A DNA stretch of 64,000 bases from an uncultured Sulfurovum sp. (lineage in GTDB: Bacteria; Campylobacterota; Campylobacteria; Campylobacterales; Sulfurovaceae). Below the pieces are notes generated by a model that saw only the letters and a program-made list of their open reading frames with translations, ran no database searches and was not told the DNA's origin. Shown here one piece after another: positions 48,650-58,426 of the stretch; within the stretch, counting starts at the first letter, position 1; every line of letters starts with the position of its first letter. A program made the position numbers and the translations under genes. The stretch is from positions 1 through 64,000 of the forward strand of contig CACVAP010000059.1 in assembly GCA_902727895.1 (NCBI GenBank), written 5' to 3'.

Positions 48650-48910
48650 ATGTATAGTATATGTATGAAAAAAATTTATATACTAATATCATTAACACTT
48701 ATGTTAATGGCAGCACCTTTAACGGAAGAAAAAGCCTTAGAATTATTTGAGACCATTAAAAACAGCGAATATTCAAGAGTTGTCGCCCTATGGGACAATG
48801 AAATGAAAATAAAATCACAATCTCGCTCGTCTGGTCGTAAAAGCTTATGGGATGATGACGAAGACCCAATTGATGCGAAAGACAATGCAAGCCACCACGG
48901 AGCTGACTAA
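48650..48910 (+). CDS. Small secreted acidic protein in a two-component cluster
   Basis: 86 aa, or 81 aa from the ATG at 48665. Signal-like start KKIYILISLTLMLMAAPL, then a short helical part and a hydrophilic tail with SLWDDDEDP and a terminal HHGAD. No family recognised. Neither ATG has a clear ribosome-binding site. It lies between the kinase and the porin and its stop overlaps the porin start, so it is probably real and co-translated. Confidence 0.6.
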   Translation: MYSICMKKIYILISLTLMLMAAPLTEEKALELFETIKNSEYSRVVALWDNEMKIKSQSRSSGRKSLWDDDEDPIDAKDNASHHGAD

Positions 48911-49944
48911 TGAAAAAAGTAACGCCTTTATTTTTATCGCTAAGTTTAATGGCAATGGCTGGAGACAACTTTTTACAAACACAATACACCTCACTTAAAA
49001 AAGGTTCTGTACAAGATCAAGCTATTTCAATGTTTGGAAAAGCTGAACATAAAGAGAGTTTTTTAGCAGGTGACCTAGACATTGAAGCAGGTATTACAGC
49101 CAATGCTGTTCTGAAAAAAAGTAGCACCATAAACTTTTTTAATCTACTCAATGACAATGATTTTTTAATTCATCAACTCTCAGCAAACTACTACTTAAAC
49201 AATCAAAGTATGATAAGCCTTGGTAGAGAAAACATGAACCTAAACCTACTTAACGGAAGTTTTGATGGAGCATTGATCGCAAGTTCTTTTGATGATCTTT
49301 TTGTTAAAGCATTTTATTTTAAACACTATGCATACTTAGCCCCTACGCTCTACTTACATGGTGAGCTAGATGGTCTTTCAGGTTTTTCACTTAACTACTC
49401 CAAAGGTTGGTTTGACTCAGAGTTAACCTACTTCAACGAAAACGCTGAACACCGTTCGACACTTTACTTAGGTCTTTTGAAGAAGCCCTATAAAGCTGGT
49501 ATTGAACACATGCAGTATTTATCTTCAACCAATCCCAACGAACGTGCTTACAAACTACATATGGGAATGAAAGTAAAAAACTTTTATGCCGAAACAGGTT
49601 TTATGCATGTTTATGAGGGTGGACTTCAAAATATTTATGTGTTTGGAGGGTCTGAGTTTAATGCCTTTGGCTTAACCTCTTTTTTAAATAACCAAGATGC
49701 CAAAAATGGTTATATTCACCTCATCTATAATCACAAACCTCTCTACACTAAACTACACTTAGGTCAAACCGACTTTAACGTAGGTACAACTTCTTACTTA
49801 GGTAAAGAAGCTGGTGTAACAGTTGGGTATAGATACAAAGACTTTCATGCCACAGTTCAAGGTATGACCCAAAAAAGTGATGAAATAGGTTTTCTTGGGA
49901 ACCGTACCTCATGGATTCACAGCAATTTAGAATATAGGTTTTAA
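48910..49944 (+). CDS. OprD/Opr-family porin
   Basis: 344 aa. Signal peptide (PLFLSLSLMAMAGD), then amphipathic strands such as NAVLKKSSTINFF, SMISLGRENMNLNLLNGSF and a C-terminal aromatic (HSNLEYRF). This is the barrel type of the Campylobacterota Opr family. Directly downstream of the two-component pair and small secreted protein, so substrate-responsive expression is likely. Confidence 0.8.
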   Translation: MKKVTPLFLSLSLMAMAGDNFLQTQYTSLKKGSVQDQAISMFGKAEHKESFLAGDLDIEAGITANAVLKKSSTINFFNLLNDNDFLIHQLSANYYLNNQSMISLGRENMNLNLLNGSFDGALIASSFDDLFVKAFYFKHYAYLAPTLYLHGELDGLSGFSLNYSKGWFDSELTYFNENAEHRSTLYLGLLKKPYKAGIEHMQYLSSTNPNERAYKLHMGMKVKNFYAETGFMHVYEGGLQNIYVFGGSEFNAFGLTSFLNNQDAKNGYIHLIYNHKPLYTKLHLGQTDFNVGTTSYLGKEAGVTVGYRYKDFHATVQGMTQKSDEIGFLGNRTSWIHSNLEYRF

Positions 49945-49946
49945 AC

Positions 49947-50363
49947 ATGAAAAAATTACTTTTACTCATCGTCGCTGTTGTCGTACTCTATGCAGCCATC
50001 AATCATAAATTTCTTATGGCAATGACCTACTTACACGACAATGACGTTAACAACGATGCCAAAGCCGTGACGCTATTAACTGAAGCCATTAACAATGACA
50101 GTGACCGTAAATCTGCTTTTTTACTAGGCTACTACTATAAAACAGAAAAATACAATGCCATCAATATGAACTCCTCACATGAGAACTACTTAAAAGCTGC
50201 CAACTGGGGAGATGAAGAAGCCAAGATGATAGTTGCTTGGAATTTTTATAAAGGTAAAGGCTGTACTAAAGACATTGCACAAGCCAAAGAGATGCTAACC
50301 CAACTTTCTATAGCTGGTAATGCTAAAGCAAAAGAAGTTTTAAAGTTTGTGATTAGGAATTAA
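49947..50363 (+). CDS. Sel1-like repeat protein with membrane anchor
   Basis: 138 aa. Uncleaved or cleaved N-terminal hydrophobic helix (KLLLLIVAVVVLYAAIN), then Sel1/TPR-like helices (AKAVTLLTEAINND, EAKMIVAWNFYKGKGCTKD). Two nt after the porin stop, in the same run of genes. Periplasmic adaptor role is an inference. Confidence 0.75.
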   Translation: MKKLLLLIVAVVVLYAAINHKFLMAMTYLHDNDVNNDAKAVTLLTEAINNDSDRKSAFLLGYYYKTEKYNAINMNSSHENYLKAANWGDEEAKMIVAWNFYKGKGCTKDIAQAKEMLTQLSIAGNAKAKEVLKFVIRN

Positions 50364-50387
50364 TTTTCCGACATACAAACCACTCCT

Positions 50388-50411
50388 TAGGTGGGACATG
50401 GTCTCACCTAC
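50388..50411. repeat. REP-like single palindrome
   Basis: TAGGTGGGAC / GTCTCACCTA around ATG: a 10-bp stem with one G-U pair and a 3-nt loop. On the minus strand it starts with GTAG, as do the units of the doublet at 14377-14473, though the stem sequence differs. It may also terminate the preceding operon. Confidence 0.5.
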
Positions 50412-50529
50412 TTTCATATGTTTAAACCCATCAAACATTCAACAAACACAACTTTCATATAATCCACTTAAGAACAAACAAGAGACGCTTTAAAAGCCAA
50501 ACTTATTTAAATTAACTAAAGGATTTATT

Positions 50530-52800
50530 ATGAAAAACTTAACAAAATTATCACTTATTACAGCAGCTATCTTAGGACTTACAGCTTGTGGAGGAACCCA
50601 AACAAATTCAGAAACAGAAGTAAGAAAAGTAACAGGTATTCCTTCAACACAAATTTTAGGTGAGTGTGCAGATACAAATGCTAACTATGTTTGTGATACT
50701 GAAGAAGCTCAAAGTAAAACAAGTCAAAAAGTAAGTGACAATGAAAACAGAATCTTACTTCAAATTCAAGATCAAGAAAATGTTCACTACAACAATGGTA
50801 AATTTAACTTAGCCTTTGACGGAAGTAAAGAGGACTTAAACTTACTTCATACTTTTGAAATGTCATCTGAGGACTGGACAGAGATAACAGCCTTTCATGA
50901 CAAAGGTTATGAGGCTATCTTCTCTGCTATCAAAACGAATCTAAATACCTTAGGAGAAAATGGCGTAGAAGGTGATGAGGTTCAACCAGCAAACATTAAA
51001 GCCATGGCTGAGTCTTTAGTAAACCTAACTGTTCATGAACTAAATGACAACATAGCAGAAGGCTGTAACGGTGAAGACAACTGTACCAACGATGAGATGG
51101 ATACTTTAGGTACAGAACTTGTATTGAACAAAGAAGAAGCTTATGCCCTAGCAAGAGACATTCGTGGAGAAGAGAAAGGTTTGGTGAATGACAAACTGGT
51201 TCAAGACTTCACTTGTAAAGAAGGTTTAGTAAGAACGGTTCAACACTATGGCGTAGAAGATTTATTTTCAACTGCCAATGGCGCTGAAACAGCACAAGCG
51301 TCTAATGGGGTACTAACAACGTCATGGATTCAGAACTACCCCTACCCTGTAACAGGTTACGATGAAACGTCAAATGACAGAGTTTTTGCAGATACTATTG
51401 AAAACCTACCATCTGGCATTACCCAAGGGATGTTCTACATCGGTCTTAAAAGTAATGGTAGTTCATTACAAGGAAATGACAGCATCAGCATTGGTGACTA
51501 TTCAACTCTAAAACTAATGAACAGTCCATTAACAGACTTGAGCTCAGTACATGCTTGGAGTAACCAATTGGTAAGTAACACTAATCCTACGACAGACATT
51601 TATTATCAATCATTTAACGCCATTAACATGACTCAAAACGCTAATGCTACTGGAACATTACGTGACCTAGTACAGACTCAAAACCATTTTGATGTAGTGG
51701 TACAAGATGACACAGCTGTTGACTTTATAACTGTGGCAACCTGTTCAAAGCCTGAGCCTATTAAAGAGATTATAGAAATAGTTAACAAGTTTACCTGTGC
51801 TGAAAAAGAAGGTGAGCTTCTACAAGTTATAGGTGGAAGCATAGATGCCTTTGATACCACAGCAGATACAGCTGCAACACCTTCAACTACTTTAAGTGCC
51901 TTAGCTTCATACATAACAACAGACTATGATGCAACCAGACATGACCGTCATTTTTTAGAGACCTTAACCTTACCAGCTGGTACAGTTACCAAAGCCGAAC
52001 TAAATGTAGGATACAAAGGATTGGCAAACTCACTTAACAATAATGATGACATTAAGATTGGTGAGATGTACAACAACTATGTATCTGGACACCTAAATGG
52101 CAATACAAATAACGTGGTAGCACAAGGGTGGACTGCGCACAATATAGCAAACGGAGAAACAGTAGTACAAACAGACTTAACGCAAGCCAACACTGTAGGT
52201 GCATCAAATGTGTTTAACGTAATGAAAGCCAATGGATTCTTAGACATCTATGTACAAGATGACACAGCCGTAGACTTTACACAGCTTAACCTTTGTGTAC
52301 TAGCACCTTGTGGAGAAACTTATGACATTAACTTAACAGAAGCATCTAAATGGTCAGGAGACAACTTTGCAGAACTAGAGCCATCTACACTTCCAACTAC
52401 AGACAACACAGGTCGTCGTTCTTGGGCGCCAAGCATGACATGGTTTGACTTTTCAGCGAACAACCAAAGTAACAACAGTATTAACATGAAAATCTGTGCT
52501 TGTGATGACATTACACTGGACATCACACGATTTAAAGCAGACAACAGTGCTAAAGTTTACCTAGACAACACTTTAGTAGTAGACCATGTAAGAGGAACTG
52601 GACAGTCAGCATTTTCTGAAGATACTTGGACCAATAACCCAGGAAGAAGCAGTCAAGGAAACGCAACTGTTAGTATTTCAGCTGGAACACCACAGACGCA
52701 TACCATAAGAATTGATGTAGAAGACCAAAGAGTAGTAACAGGTCTAGCAATCGAAGGTACCCTTGACTTTCAAGGACATTTAGGAAAATGTGAAAAGTAA
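50530..52800 (+). CDS. Large lipoprotein with a duplicated domain of unknown function
   Basis: 756 aa. Lipobox LTACG (about Cys20). A Cys-rich helical segment (about 35-230) is followed by two related domains of about 180 residues (about 233-415 and 422-600), each opening with FTC.E and closing with VQDDTAVDF and a Cys. A third section (about 610-750) with MKICACDDITLDITRF and GNATVSISAGTPQTHTI looks like a carbohydrate-binding or jelly-roll fold. Function not recognised. Surface exposure is likely. It ends at a strong terminator. Confidence 0.75.
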   Translation: MKNLTKLSLITAAILGLTACGGTQTNSETEVRKVTGIPSTQILGECADTNANYVCDTEEAQSKTSQKVSDNENRILLQIQDQENVHYNNGKFNLAFDGSKEDLNLLHTFEMSSEDWTEITAFHDKGYEAIFSAIKTNLNTLGENGVEGDEVQPANIKAMAESLVNLTVHELNDNIAEGCNGEDNCTNDEMDTLGTELVLNKEEAYALARDIRGEEKGLVNDKLVQDFTCKEGLVRTVQHYGVEDLFSTANGAETAQASNGVLTTSWIQNYPYPVTGYDETSNDRVFADTIENLPSGITQGMFYIGLKSNGSSLQGNDSISIGDYSTLKLMNSPLTDLSSVHAWSNQLVSNTNPTTDIYYQSFNAINMTQNANATGTLRDLVQTQNHFDVVVQDDTAVDFITVATCSKPEPIKEIIEIVNKFTCAEKEGELLQVIGGSIDAFDTTADTAATPSTTLSALASYITTDYDATRHDRHFLETLTLPAGTVTKAELNVGYKGLANSLNNNDDIKIGEMYNNYVSGHLNGNTNNVVAQGWTAHNIANGETVVQTDLTQANTVGASNVFNVMKANGFLDIYVQDDTAVDFTQLNLCVLAPCGETYDINLTEASKWSGDNFAELEPSTLPTTDNTGRRSWAPSMTWFDFSANNQSNNSINMKICACDDITLDITRFKADNSAKVYLDNTLVVDHVRGTGQSAFSEDTWTNNPGRSSQGNATVSISAGTPQTHTIRIDVEDQRVVTGLAIEGTLDFQGHLGKCEK

Positions 52801-52812
52801 AAACCTTTCACA

Positions 52813-52838
52813 AGACAGAAGACTCAGCTCTTCTGTCT
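52813..52838 (+). terminator. Terminator of the large lipoprotein gene
   Basis: AGACAGAAGA / TCTTCTGTCT, perfect 10 bp, 6-nt loop CTCAGC, with a pyrimidine-rich tail (ACCTTCTCCTCCTT). Confidence 0.7.
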
Positions 52839-52904
52839 ACCTTCTCCTCCTTCAAACATTCATCAAACACTCTTTTCTTATACTTCTTTTAACAAGGAAA
52901 TATC

Positions 52905-53006
52905 ATGAAAACAAAAATCATCTTTTTATTCACAAGCATCTTAGTTCTCGACTTAGCAATCAAAGTTCTTAACAGCACAACAACTATTTCATTTGTGCTA
53001 AATTAG
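52905..53006 (+). CDS. Putative 33-aa single-helix peptide
   Basis: ATG to TAG, 33 codons, starting MKTKIIFLFTSILVLDLA, a basic start and a hydrophobic helix, followed by a Ser/Thr tail. AAGGA lies 6 nt before the ATG. Its stop overlaps the end of the convergent metallopeptidase gene by 4 nt. No family recognised; it may be an orphan signal or membrane peptide or a chance ORF. Confidence 0.45.
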   Translation: MKTKIIFLFTSILVLDLAIKVLNSTTTISFVLN

Positions 53007-53500
53007 TACAACTTCCCCTTCAAGTCAACATAAGTCAAATAAACCCTTAAGTCAAACTCCAACTGAGCATAAGAGGGTTCCATATAAATACAAAATTTAT
53101 AAAAAGCTTTGTTATGTTCTTTCTCTTTAAAGTGAGCCAACTCATGCACCACTATCATGCGTAAAAATTCTTCTGGCATATTTTTAAAAACCGTTCCCAC
53201 ACGTATCTCATTTTTAGCTTTTAACTTCCCACCCTGCACCCGTGACACAAAAGTATGGGTTCCTAAAGCATTGTTAATGACATTTATTTTTCCATCATAG
53301 ATGACTTTTGAAAGGGTAAACTTTTTGAGGTATTGATTTTTAAATTCATTGGTATATTCATACAAAGCTTTGTCATTTTGATATTCGTGTTTTGTGGGGT
53401 ACTTATTTAAAATGTAGTTTGAGAGCTTATCTTTTTCGATTAGCTCTCTTATTTGGTCTTGTAGGTTTTTTGGGTAGTTGTTTAGGTATTTTAAATTCAT
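53003..53500 (-). CDS. YgjP-like zinc metallopeptidase (DUF45/WLM-type)
   Basis: 165 aa from the ATG at 53500; two longer starts (ATG 53527, TTG 53560) overlap the upstream gene. Zinc motif HELAHFKEKEHNKAFYKFC with the HExxH core and a third His six residues later, the YgjP/DUF45 pattern. No signal peptide, so cytoplasmic. The ATG follows the NTPase stop by one base (TAA-A-ATG), which implies coupled translation and a joint function. YgjP-like genes elsewhere accompany type I restriction loci; no restriction genes are here. Confidence 0.8.
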   Translation of the reverse strand: MNLKYLNNYPKNLQDQIRELIEKDKLSNYILNKYPTKHEYQNDKALYEYTNEFKNQYLKKFTLSKVIYDGKINVINNALGTHTFVSRVQGGKLKAKNEIRVGTVFKNMPEEFLRMIVVHELAHFKEKEHNKAFYKFCIYMEPSYAQLEFDLRVYLTYVDLKGKLY

Positions 53501-53501
53501 T

Positions 53502-56500
53502 TTAACTTGACCATTTTCTATAAACATTAATTTTATTTTTCTTTGAAACAAGTTTTCCAATACAATCTTTTTCTCTTAATACCTTTAATAATAATTCATT
53601 TGTATCTGTCTTATCTATAGATACATATCCACGATTATTTTCTAAAATTTTATCATAAGGATCTCCAAATTCATCTAGGTAAACTTTAAAACTATTACAA
53701 TCATCAATATATGGTATTTGAGAAATTAATAATTCCAAGTCATACTTATTGTCTCCATAAAATAATTTATTAAATAACTCAATATCTTCAATATATTTAG
53801 AGTTGTCTATATAAAATTTAGAAATTTTTTCTTTCACGAATAGCTTATCACCAATATCAGATAAATCACTTTTTTCAATGAAAAAGAACTTATCTGAAAT
53901 CTCAAATTTACTAGAGTTAAGAAGTAAAATTAAGTCCTCTTGTGCTATTTCAAATTCATTAAATCTTTCCAAAAATTCATCTTTATAGTTTTCTATTAAA
54001 GTAATATGTTTAGGAGAAAAGTTTTCTTTTAAATTATCAATACTATTTTGAACCAAAACTATTTTATTTTCTGCTAATAGTAAATCAATTTTCATCTGAC
54101 TTAAATGAGCAACATCTAAGTTATGATACTTAGTATCCTCAATGCTTTTTATTAAATAACGATAACCTTCATCCTCAATAGTATTACATAAGAGAAGTTT
54201 ACTCTTGAAACCATTAAGTAGTAGTTCTTCAAACTGTTCATTATCTATTTTAGAATTAGACAATGCTATATAATTCTCTTCAACATTCAAATATTCAATG
54301 ATCTCTTGAGATAACTCCTCTGTCTCCTGATAAAAATAAAGTATATTATCCCAACTAGCCTCTATCTTATTATCTTTAAACAATTCAATCCAAAGCTCTT
54401 TACTTTCTATAGCATTAATATCTGATATTCTAACTTCTTCCTTTTGAATAATCTTGACTTTATTTTCAAGGCTCACCTCATCATTATTCAATAAATAAAG
54501 AACTGTTTCTTCTGACTCTTTTGTATTCCTTTCAATAGTTAAAAATATATTCTCAACATATTCTTCTATATTCGTATCTATATAAGAAATCAATTCTTCT
54601 ACTCCACTTCTTCTAATAGTTGAAAAATGTGCTTCGTTCAAATCACCTATATTTATATCTGCTTTTTCATCAAGCATAATTTGTATCATTCTTTCACTTA
54701 GTTCATAGTTCCAATTTTCATAAATATAGTTAAATAACTCTTCATTATCAGATGGGTTTTCTATATCACTAAACTCTAATTCCAACTCATCAATCAACGT
54801 TTTACATTTCTCATTTTGTGTATCTGAATATTTTGGAAGACTAGTGTGACTTTCAAGATATTTTTTTAAACTATCATCAACGTTAAGTTCTATTATTCTA
54901 TCAGTATCTAAAGTTTGAAATATTAAAATAAAATACTCATTTTCTTTATCAGTTGAGAAGTTATTATATATATACAACCATAGATTATTCCATTCCAATC
55001 TTTTAATAAACGCTTTTTTAGATGAATTTATAGTAAACTCTAAATAAGCAAAAATAAACTTTATTGACAATTCACTTCCATCTGATATTTTCTTAAAATA
55101 GATATCAGCTTTACTTGAATAATCATTCAATAAAAAGTCAGTCAAATTAAAATTGAAAGCTTCTGTTTGCTTAAAGTTTTTATCTTTTAACTTCTCTACC
55201 AACTTTTTAATATTTCTTAATTTAAATCTAAAGTCATCTAATGAACTATAAGTTTGGATACTTAATAAAAATTCTCTATCATTTTTACTAATATTTGTTT
55301 CTTGATTATGGAAATATGAAATATAATCTTCATAGTTTTCATCTATGTATCCATTACGAACTAAAAATAAAAGTAACTTTTTATCTTTTAATATATCTTT
55401 TAAATCAGATAAATGATGTATATCAAAAAGTTTTTCTAAAGAAGTATGCTCTAATTCATTTATTTGACTCTTAACTTTCTCAATCTGTTTTTTTAAACTA
55501 TTAAGCTCTTCAATATATCGACTCTCTATAGTTTTTACTCTCTCACGATACGATTGATGATTCACTTCCTCCTCAATCTCTTTAAATGAGATATGAAAGA
55601 GACTTCCTCCACTATGTTGTCCTTTATAAAAAATAGTACTATATGCACTTAAACTTTCAAAGACATCATTTGAATTTAACTCATAAGCTCTATAGGGAGT
55701 ACCTCCAATTTCATAGTAATAACTCTGATGTTTCGAAACAATTTTGCCAATATATATGAAACGAAGTTCTTCAATACTTTCAATTGTCTCTTTTATTACT
55801 TTTTCTTCTAACTCTTTTAATTCTATCATCAATTGATTTTTTTGCTTTCTATACTCTTCAATCGTATCTTGAATATATTCAGGTACATTATTAAATATAG
55901 TATATATATCCCCATCTCGATAATATAATTTTGAAAAATCTAAAGGATAAAAATTTTTATAAATTACTAAAGCCAATATTTGATTTGGTTTTGAATTATC
56001 TGTTGAGAGGTAATTTTTATAAATCATATACTCATTATAAACATTTAGAAGAAAACGCGTATCATCTATATGAAGTGACACATCGGAAATAAAGCTCTCC
56101 TCAACTCTTTTTTCAATAATTTCTTGTTCAAATTTTTTTAATAATATAACTTCTGAAGTAGAAGGATTAATATGAGGAATAATTGGTACAATAAAATCAA
56201 AGAACTTTGTACGTTCTTTATCCACAAACATATCATCTCGTATGGCATAAACAAAGCGTACTCTTCTATCTATTTGCTTAGAATTATTGATAAGATTATT
56301 TAACTCACGTAGTTTAATAAATATTTCTGTGTCATCAAACCTATCTATATCTTCAAACAAGACTACATCATATTCTGTAACTTCAAAAAAGTATAATATC
56401 TCATCAAGATGTTCATTTAAAATAGATGCTTTATCTTGACTAGCGAAGGCTATTTCTCCTTTTTTAAAATTAAATTTACTTATTTGAATATTCCATAGGT

Positions 56501-57215
56501 AAGTAAAAAGTCTATATAGATAATAAAAAAGAATTCCTACAGATATGTACGGTAAATAATTATATTCATGATTCACAAAAAAGTTATGAGAAAAAAATTC
56601 TTCAAACTTTGATGTCTTAAAAATAGAAAAACCATACAAAAAAAGAAAACCTATAACAAAACTATGATAAAAAATTATCTTTTTTTGAATGTTTCCTATT
56701 CGTTTAAATCTAGAATATGGAATTTGACTATCTTTTTCTCGATAAAAAAATTGTTGTAAAATACTTCGTTCTATATCTTGAAGTAATTCAGATTTATCCT
56801 TTCCTTTAGTATCCAAAGAAGGTGAAGAAGTATTATCTTTTGGTTCTTCTTTTTTTTCAATATCTTCATTTGTATCTTTAAAGGTTGCTAAGGAAATAGG
56901 TAAATAGTTCCATTCAGCATTTTCTTTTTCAAAAGTTCGTAAAAAACTACTTTTACCTGAACCATAAGCTCCTGTAATAGCAATATTATTTACTTTTGGT
57001 GTTTTCAATGCTACTGTAAAAGGATTGGTATAATGTTTAGCTTTATCAGCTTCCGTGTTAGGTAAAAGTACTTCATACTCATCTTTATTCTCTATACTTG
57101 AAATATCATTATACTTTTCAATAATATGCAAATGAACCTTGTTTAAAGTTCGCAAAAGCTTTACAATAACTTTATTTACACCTAATACAAACCATGAAAC
57201 TATTTTATTAATCAT
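53502..57215 (-). CDS. YobI-like membrane-associated P-loop NTPase
   Basis: 1237 aa. An N-terminal amphipathic/hydrophobic segment (about 1-25), Walker A GAYGSGKSS (about 82-90), two membrane helices (about 180-202 and 222-245) inserted in the NTPase domain, and Walker B VVLFEDIDRFDD (about 300), followed by YAIRDDMF (sensor-like). This layout fits YobI/KAP-type NTPases. The remaining 850 residues are helical, Glu/Asn/Ile-rich, with coiled coil near 445-475 and 575-605; no known effector domain seen. AT-rich composition is higher than in neighbours. GGGGGA precedes the ATG. A conflict or phage-defence role is a hypothesis from architecture. Confidence 0.75.
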   Translation of the reverse strand: MINKIVSWFVLGVNKVIVKLLRTLNKVHLHIIEKYNDISSIENKDEYEVLLPNTEADKAKHYTNPFTVALKTPKVNNIAITGAYGSGKSSFLRTFEKENAEWNYLPISLATFKDTNEDIEKKEEPKDNTSSPSLDTKGKDKSELLQDIERSILQQFFYREKDSQIPYSRFKRIGNIQKKIIFYHSFVIGFLFLYGFSIFKTSKFEEFFSHNFFVNHEYNYLPYISVGILFYYLYRLFTYLWNIQISKFNFKKGEIAFASQDKASILNEHLDEILYFFEVTEYDVVLFEDIDRFDDTEIFIKLRELNNLINNSKQIDRRVRFVYAIRDDMFVDKERTKFFDFIVPIIPHINPSTSEVILLKKFEQEIIEKRVEESFISDVSLHIDDTRFLLNVYNEYMIYKNYLSTDNSKPNQILALVIYKNFYPLDFSKLYYRDGDIYTIFNNVPEYIQDTIEEYRKQKNQLMIELKELEEKVIKETIESIEELRFIYIGKIVSKHQSYYYEIGGTPYRAYELNSNDVFESLSAYSTIFYKGQHSGGSLFHISFKEIEEEVNHQSYRERVKTIESRYIEELNSLKKQIEKVKSQINELEHTSLEKLFDIHHLSDLKDILKDKKLLLFLVRNGYIDENYEDYISYFHNQETNISKNDREFLLSIQTYSSLDDFRFKLRNIKKLVEKLKDKNFKQTEAFNFNLTDFLLNDYSSKADIYFKKISDGSELSIKFIFAYLEFTINSSKKAFIKRLEWNNLWLYIYNNFSTDKENEYFILIFQTLDTDRIIELNVDDSLKKYLESHTSLPKYSDTQNEKCKTLIDELELEFSDIENPSDNEELFNYIYENWNYELSERMIQIMLDEKADINIGDLNEAHFSTIRRSGVEELISYIDTNIEEYVENIFLTIERNTKESEETVLYLLNNDEVSLENKVKIIQKEEVRISDINAIESKELWIELFKDNKIEASWDNILYFYQETEELSQEIIEYLNVEENYIALSNSKIDNEQFEELLLNGFKSKLLLCNTIEDEGYRYLIKSIEDTKYHNLDVAHLSQMKIDLLLAENKIVLVQNSIDNLKENFSPKHITLIENYKDEFLERFNEFEIAQEDLILLLNSSKFEISDKFFFIEKSDLSDIGDKLFVKEKISKFYIDNSKYIEDIELFNKLFYGDNKYDLELLISQIPYIDDCNSFKVYLDEFGDPYDKILENNRGYVSIDKTDTNELLLKVLREKDCIGKLVSKKNKINVYRKWSS

Positions 57216-57239
57216 TATTTATCCCCCATTTATATTTTT

Positions 57240-58418
57240 CTAATACATCAACCCAAACATCCAAAGAGGAATTTTAGCTCCAAATCCAACCTCTATGTCA
57301 TCGGCAATGACATATGAGTTTTTAATATCTTTTATCTGTTTGAAGCCTTTATTTTTCCCACCTATTTCAAAAATGAATTTATCATCTATTTGAAAATCAC
57401 CTATGTTGGAGTACTTAACCGAATGATTCACTTTTATTTGAGAAACAAAGAAACTTTCTCTTAGGCTACCAGCGTTATGGTCAGAACAGAGAATATTATA
57501 CAAATTAATATTGTCCAAATATATTTTGTCAGGTTTATTCAAAAGCTTTTTGTTTTTAAAGTTCCCACCAATAATCTCAATAAGATTTGCTTTTTTAAGA
57601 TAGTACAAATAACCATACAATGTATTTCTACTCACTCCTGCACTTTTAGCTAAATTCTGAATATTTAATTCCATGGGAACTGAAGAGCAAAGTAAATGTA
57701 GTAACTTTCTAATGGTATTTATTTTGTCGCTGTCTACATTGTAAATGGTTGCCACTTCTGAGTCTAAGATAATGTTCATAATTTCATTTAAGCGTAGATT
57801 GTATCCCAATTCACCTTCTGTAAAAAAAGGATATGCTCCATACGCTTTATAGTAAGAAAAATATTCTAAAGGTTTAAATTGTTGTGCTATCTTTAGAGCA
57901 ATATCTTGATGGTTCAAAAGTACCTCTTCTAAACTTAAAGGCTCTAAATCAATTTTAAACTTTATGGCTAAAAACTCTCGAAAAGACAAAGAACCTAGCT
58001 CATAAAACAATGTTCTACGACTAAGATCGACTTTAGAATTTTCAAGTTCCAGTGCAGAAGAACCCGAAAAGATTACTTTAATGTCTACAAAATCATAAAT
58101 GGTTTTTAGTTCTAAAGCAAAATCACTAGCTTTATGAATTTCATCTATGATTAAAAGCTTCCCACCAAAAGCAGAAAACTCTATGGCAATATCACTTAAA
58201 GACTTTTTGACATTATCAGCTGAGATGTAGAGCATTTTTGAATGTTCTAAATTATACTCTTGTGCTATTTGGCGAATGAGTGTAGTTTTACCAACACCCC
58301 GTTGACCTAAAATACCAATGAGTTTAGATTCAAAATCAATCTGGGAAAAAAGATAACGTTTAAAAGTTGGTGTAGGAAGTGAAAAATAGAGGTTAGATAA
58401 TTTAATAAGTCGTTGCAT
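57240..58418 (-). CDS. AAA_14/DUF4143-type ATPase
   Basis: 392 aa from the ATG at 58418. Walker A GQRGVGKTT (about 37-45), Walker B KLLIIDEIHKA (about 88-98), sensor FSGSSALELE, then SFREFLAIKF and a winged-helix-like segment (about 235-285, SAGVSRNTLYGYLYYLKKANL). The C-terminal part ends in the DUF4143 nuclease-like fold region (FEIGGKNKG). Function of the family is uncertain; often horizontally spread. First gene of a three-gene operon, with 24 nt to the YobI-like gene. Confidence 0.8.
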   Translation of the reverse strand: MQRLIKLSNLYFSLPTPTFKRYLFSQIDFESKLIGILGQRGVGKTTLIRQIAQEYNLEHSKMLYISADNVKKSLSDIAIEFSAFGGKLLIIDEIHKASDFALELKTIYDFVDIKVIFSGSSALELENSKVDLSRRTLFYELGSLSFREFLAIKFKIDLEPLSLEEVLLNHQDIALKIAQQFKPLEYFSYYKAYGAYPFFTEGELGYNLRLNEIMNIILDSEVATIYNVDSDKINTIRKLLHLLCSSVPMELNIQNLAKSAGVSRNTLYGYLYYLKKANLIEIIGGNFKNKKLLNKPDKIYLDNINLYNILCSDHNAGSLRESFFVSQIKVNHSVKYSNIGDFQIDDKFIFEIGGKNKGFKQIKDIKNSYVIADDIEVGFGAKIPLWMFGLMY

Positions 58419-58426
58419 CGCCAAAC

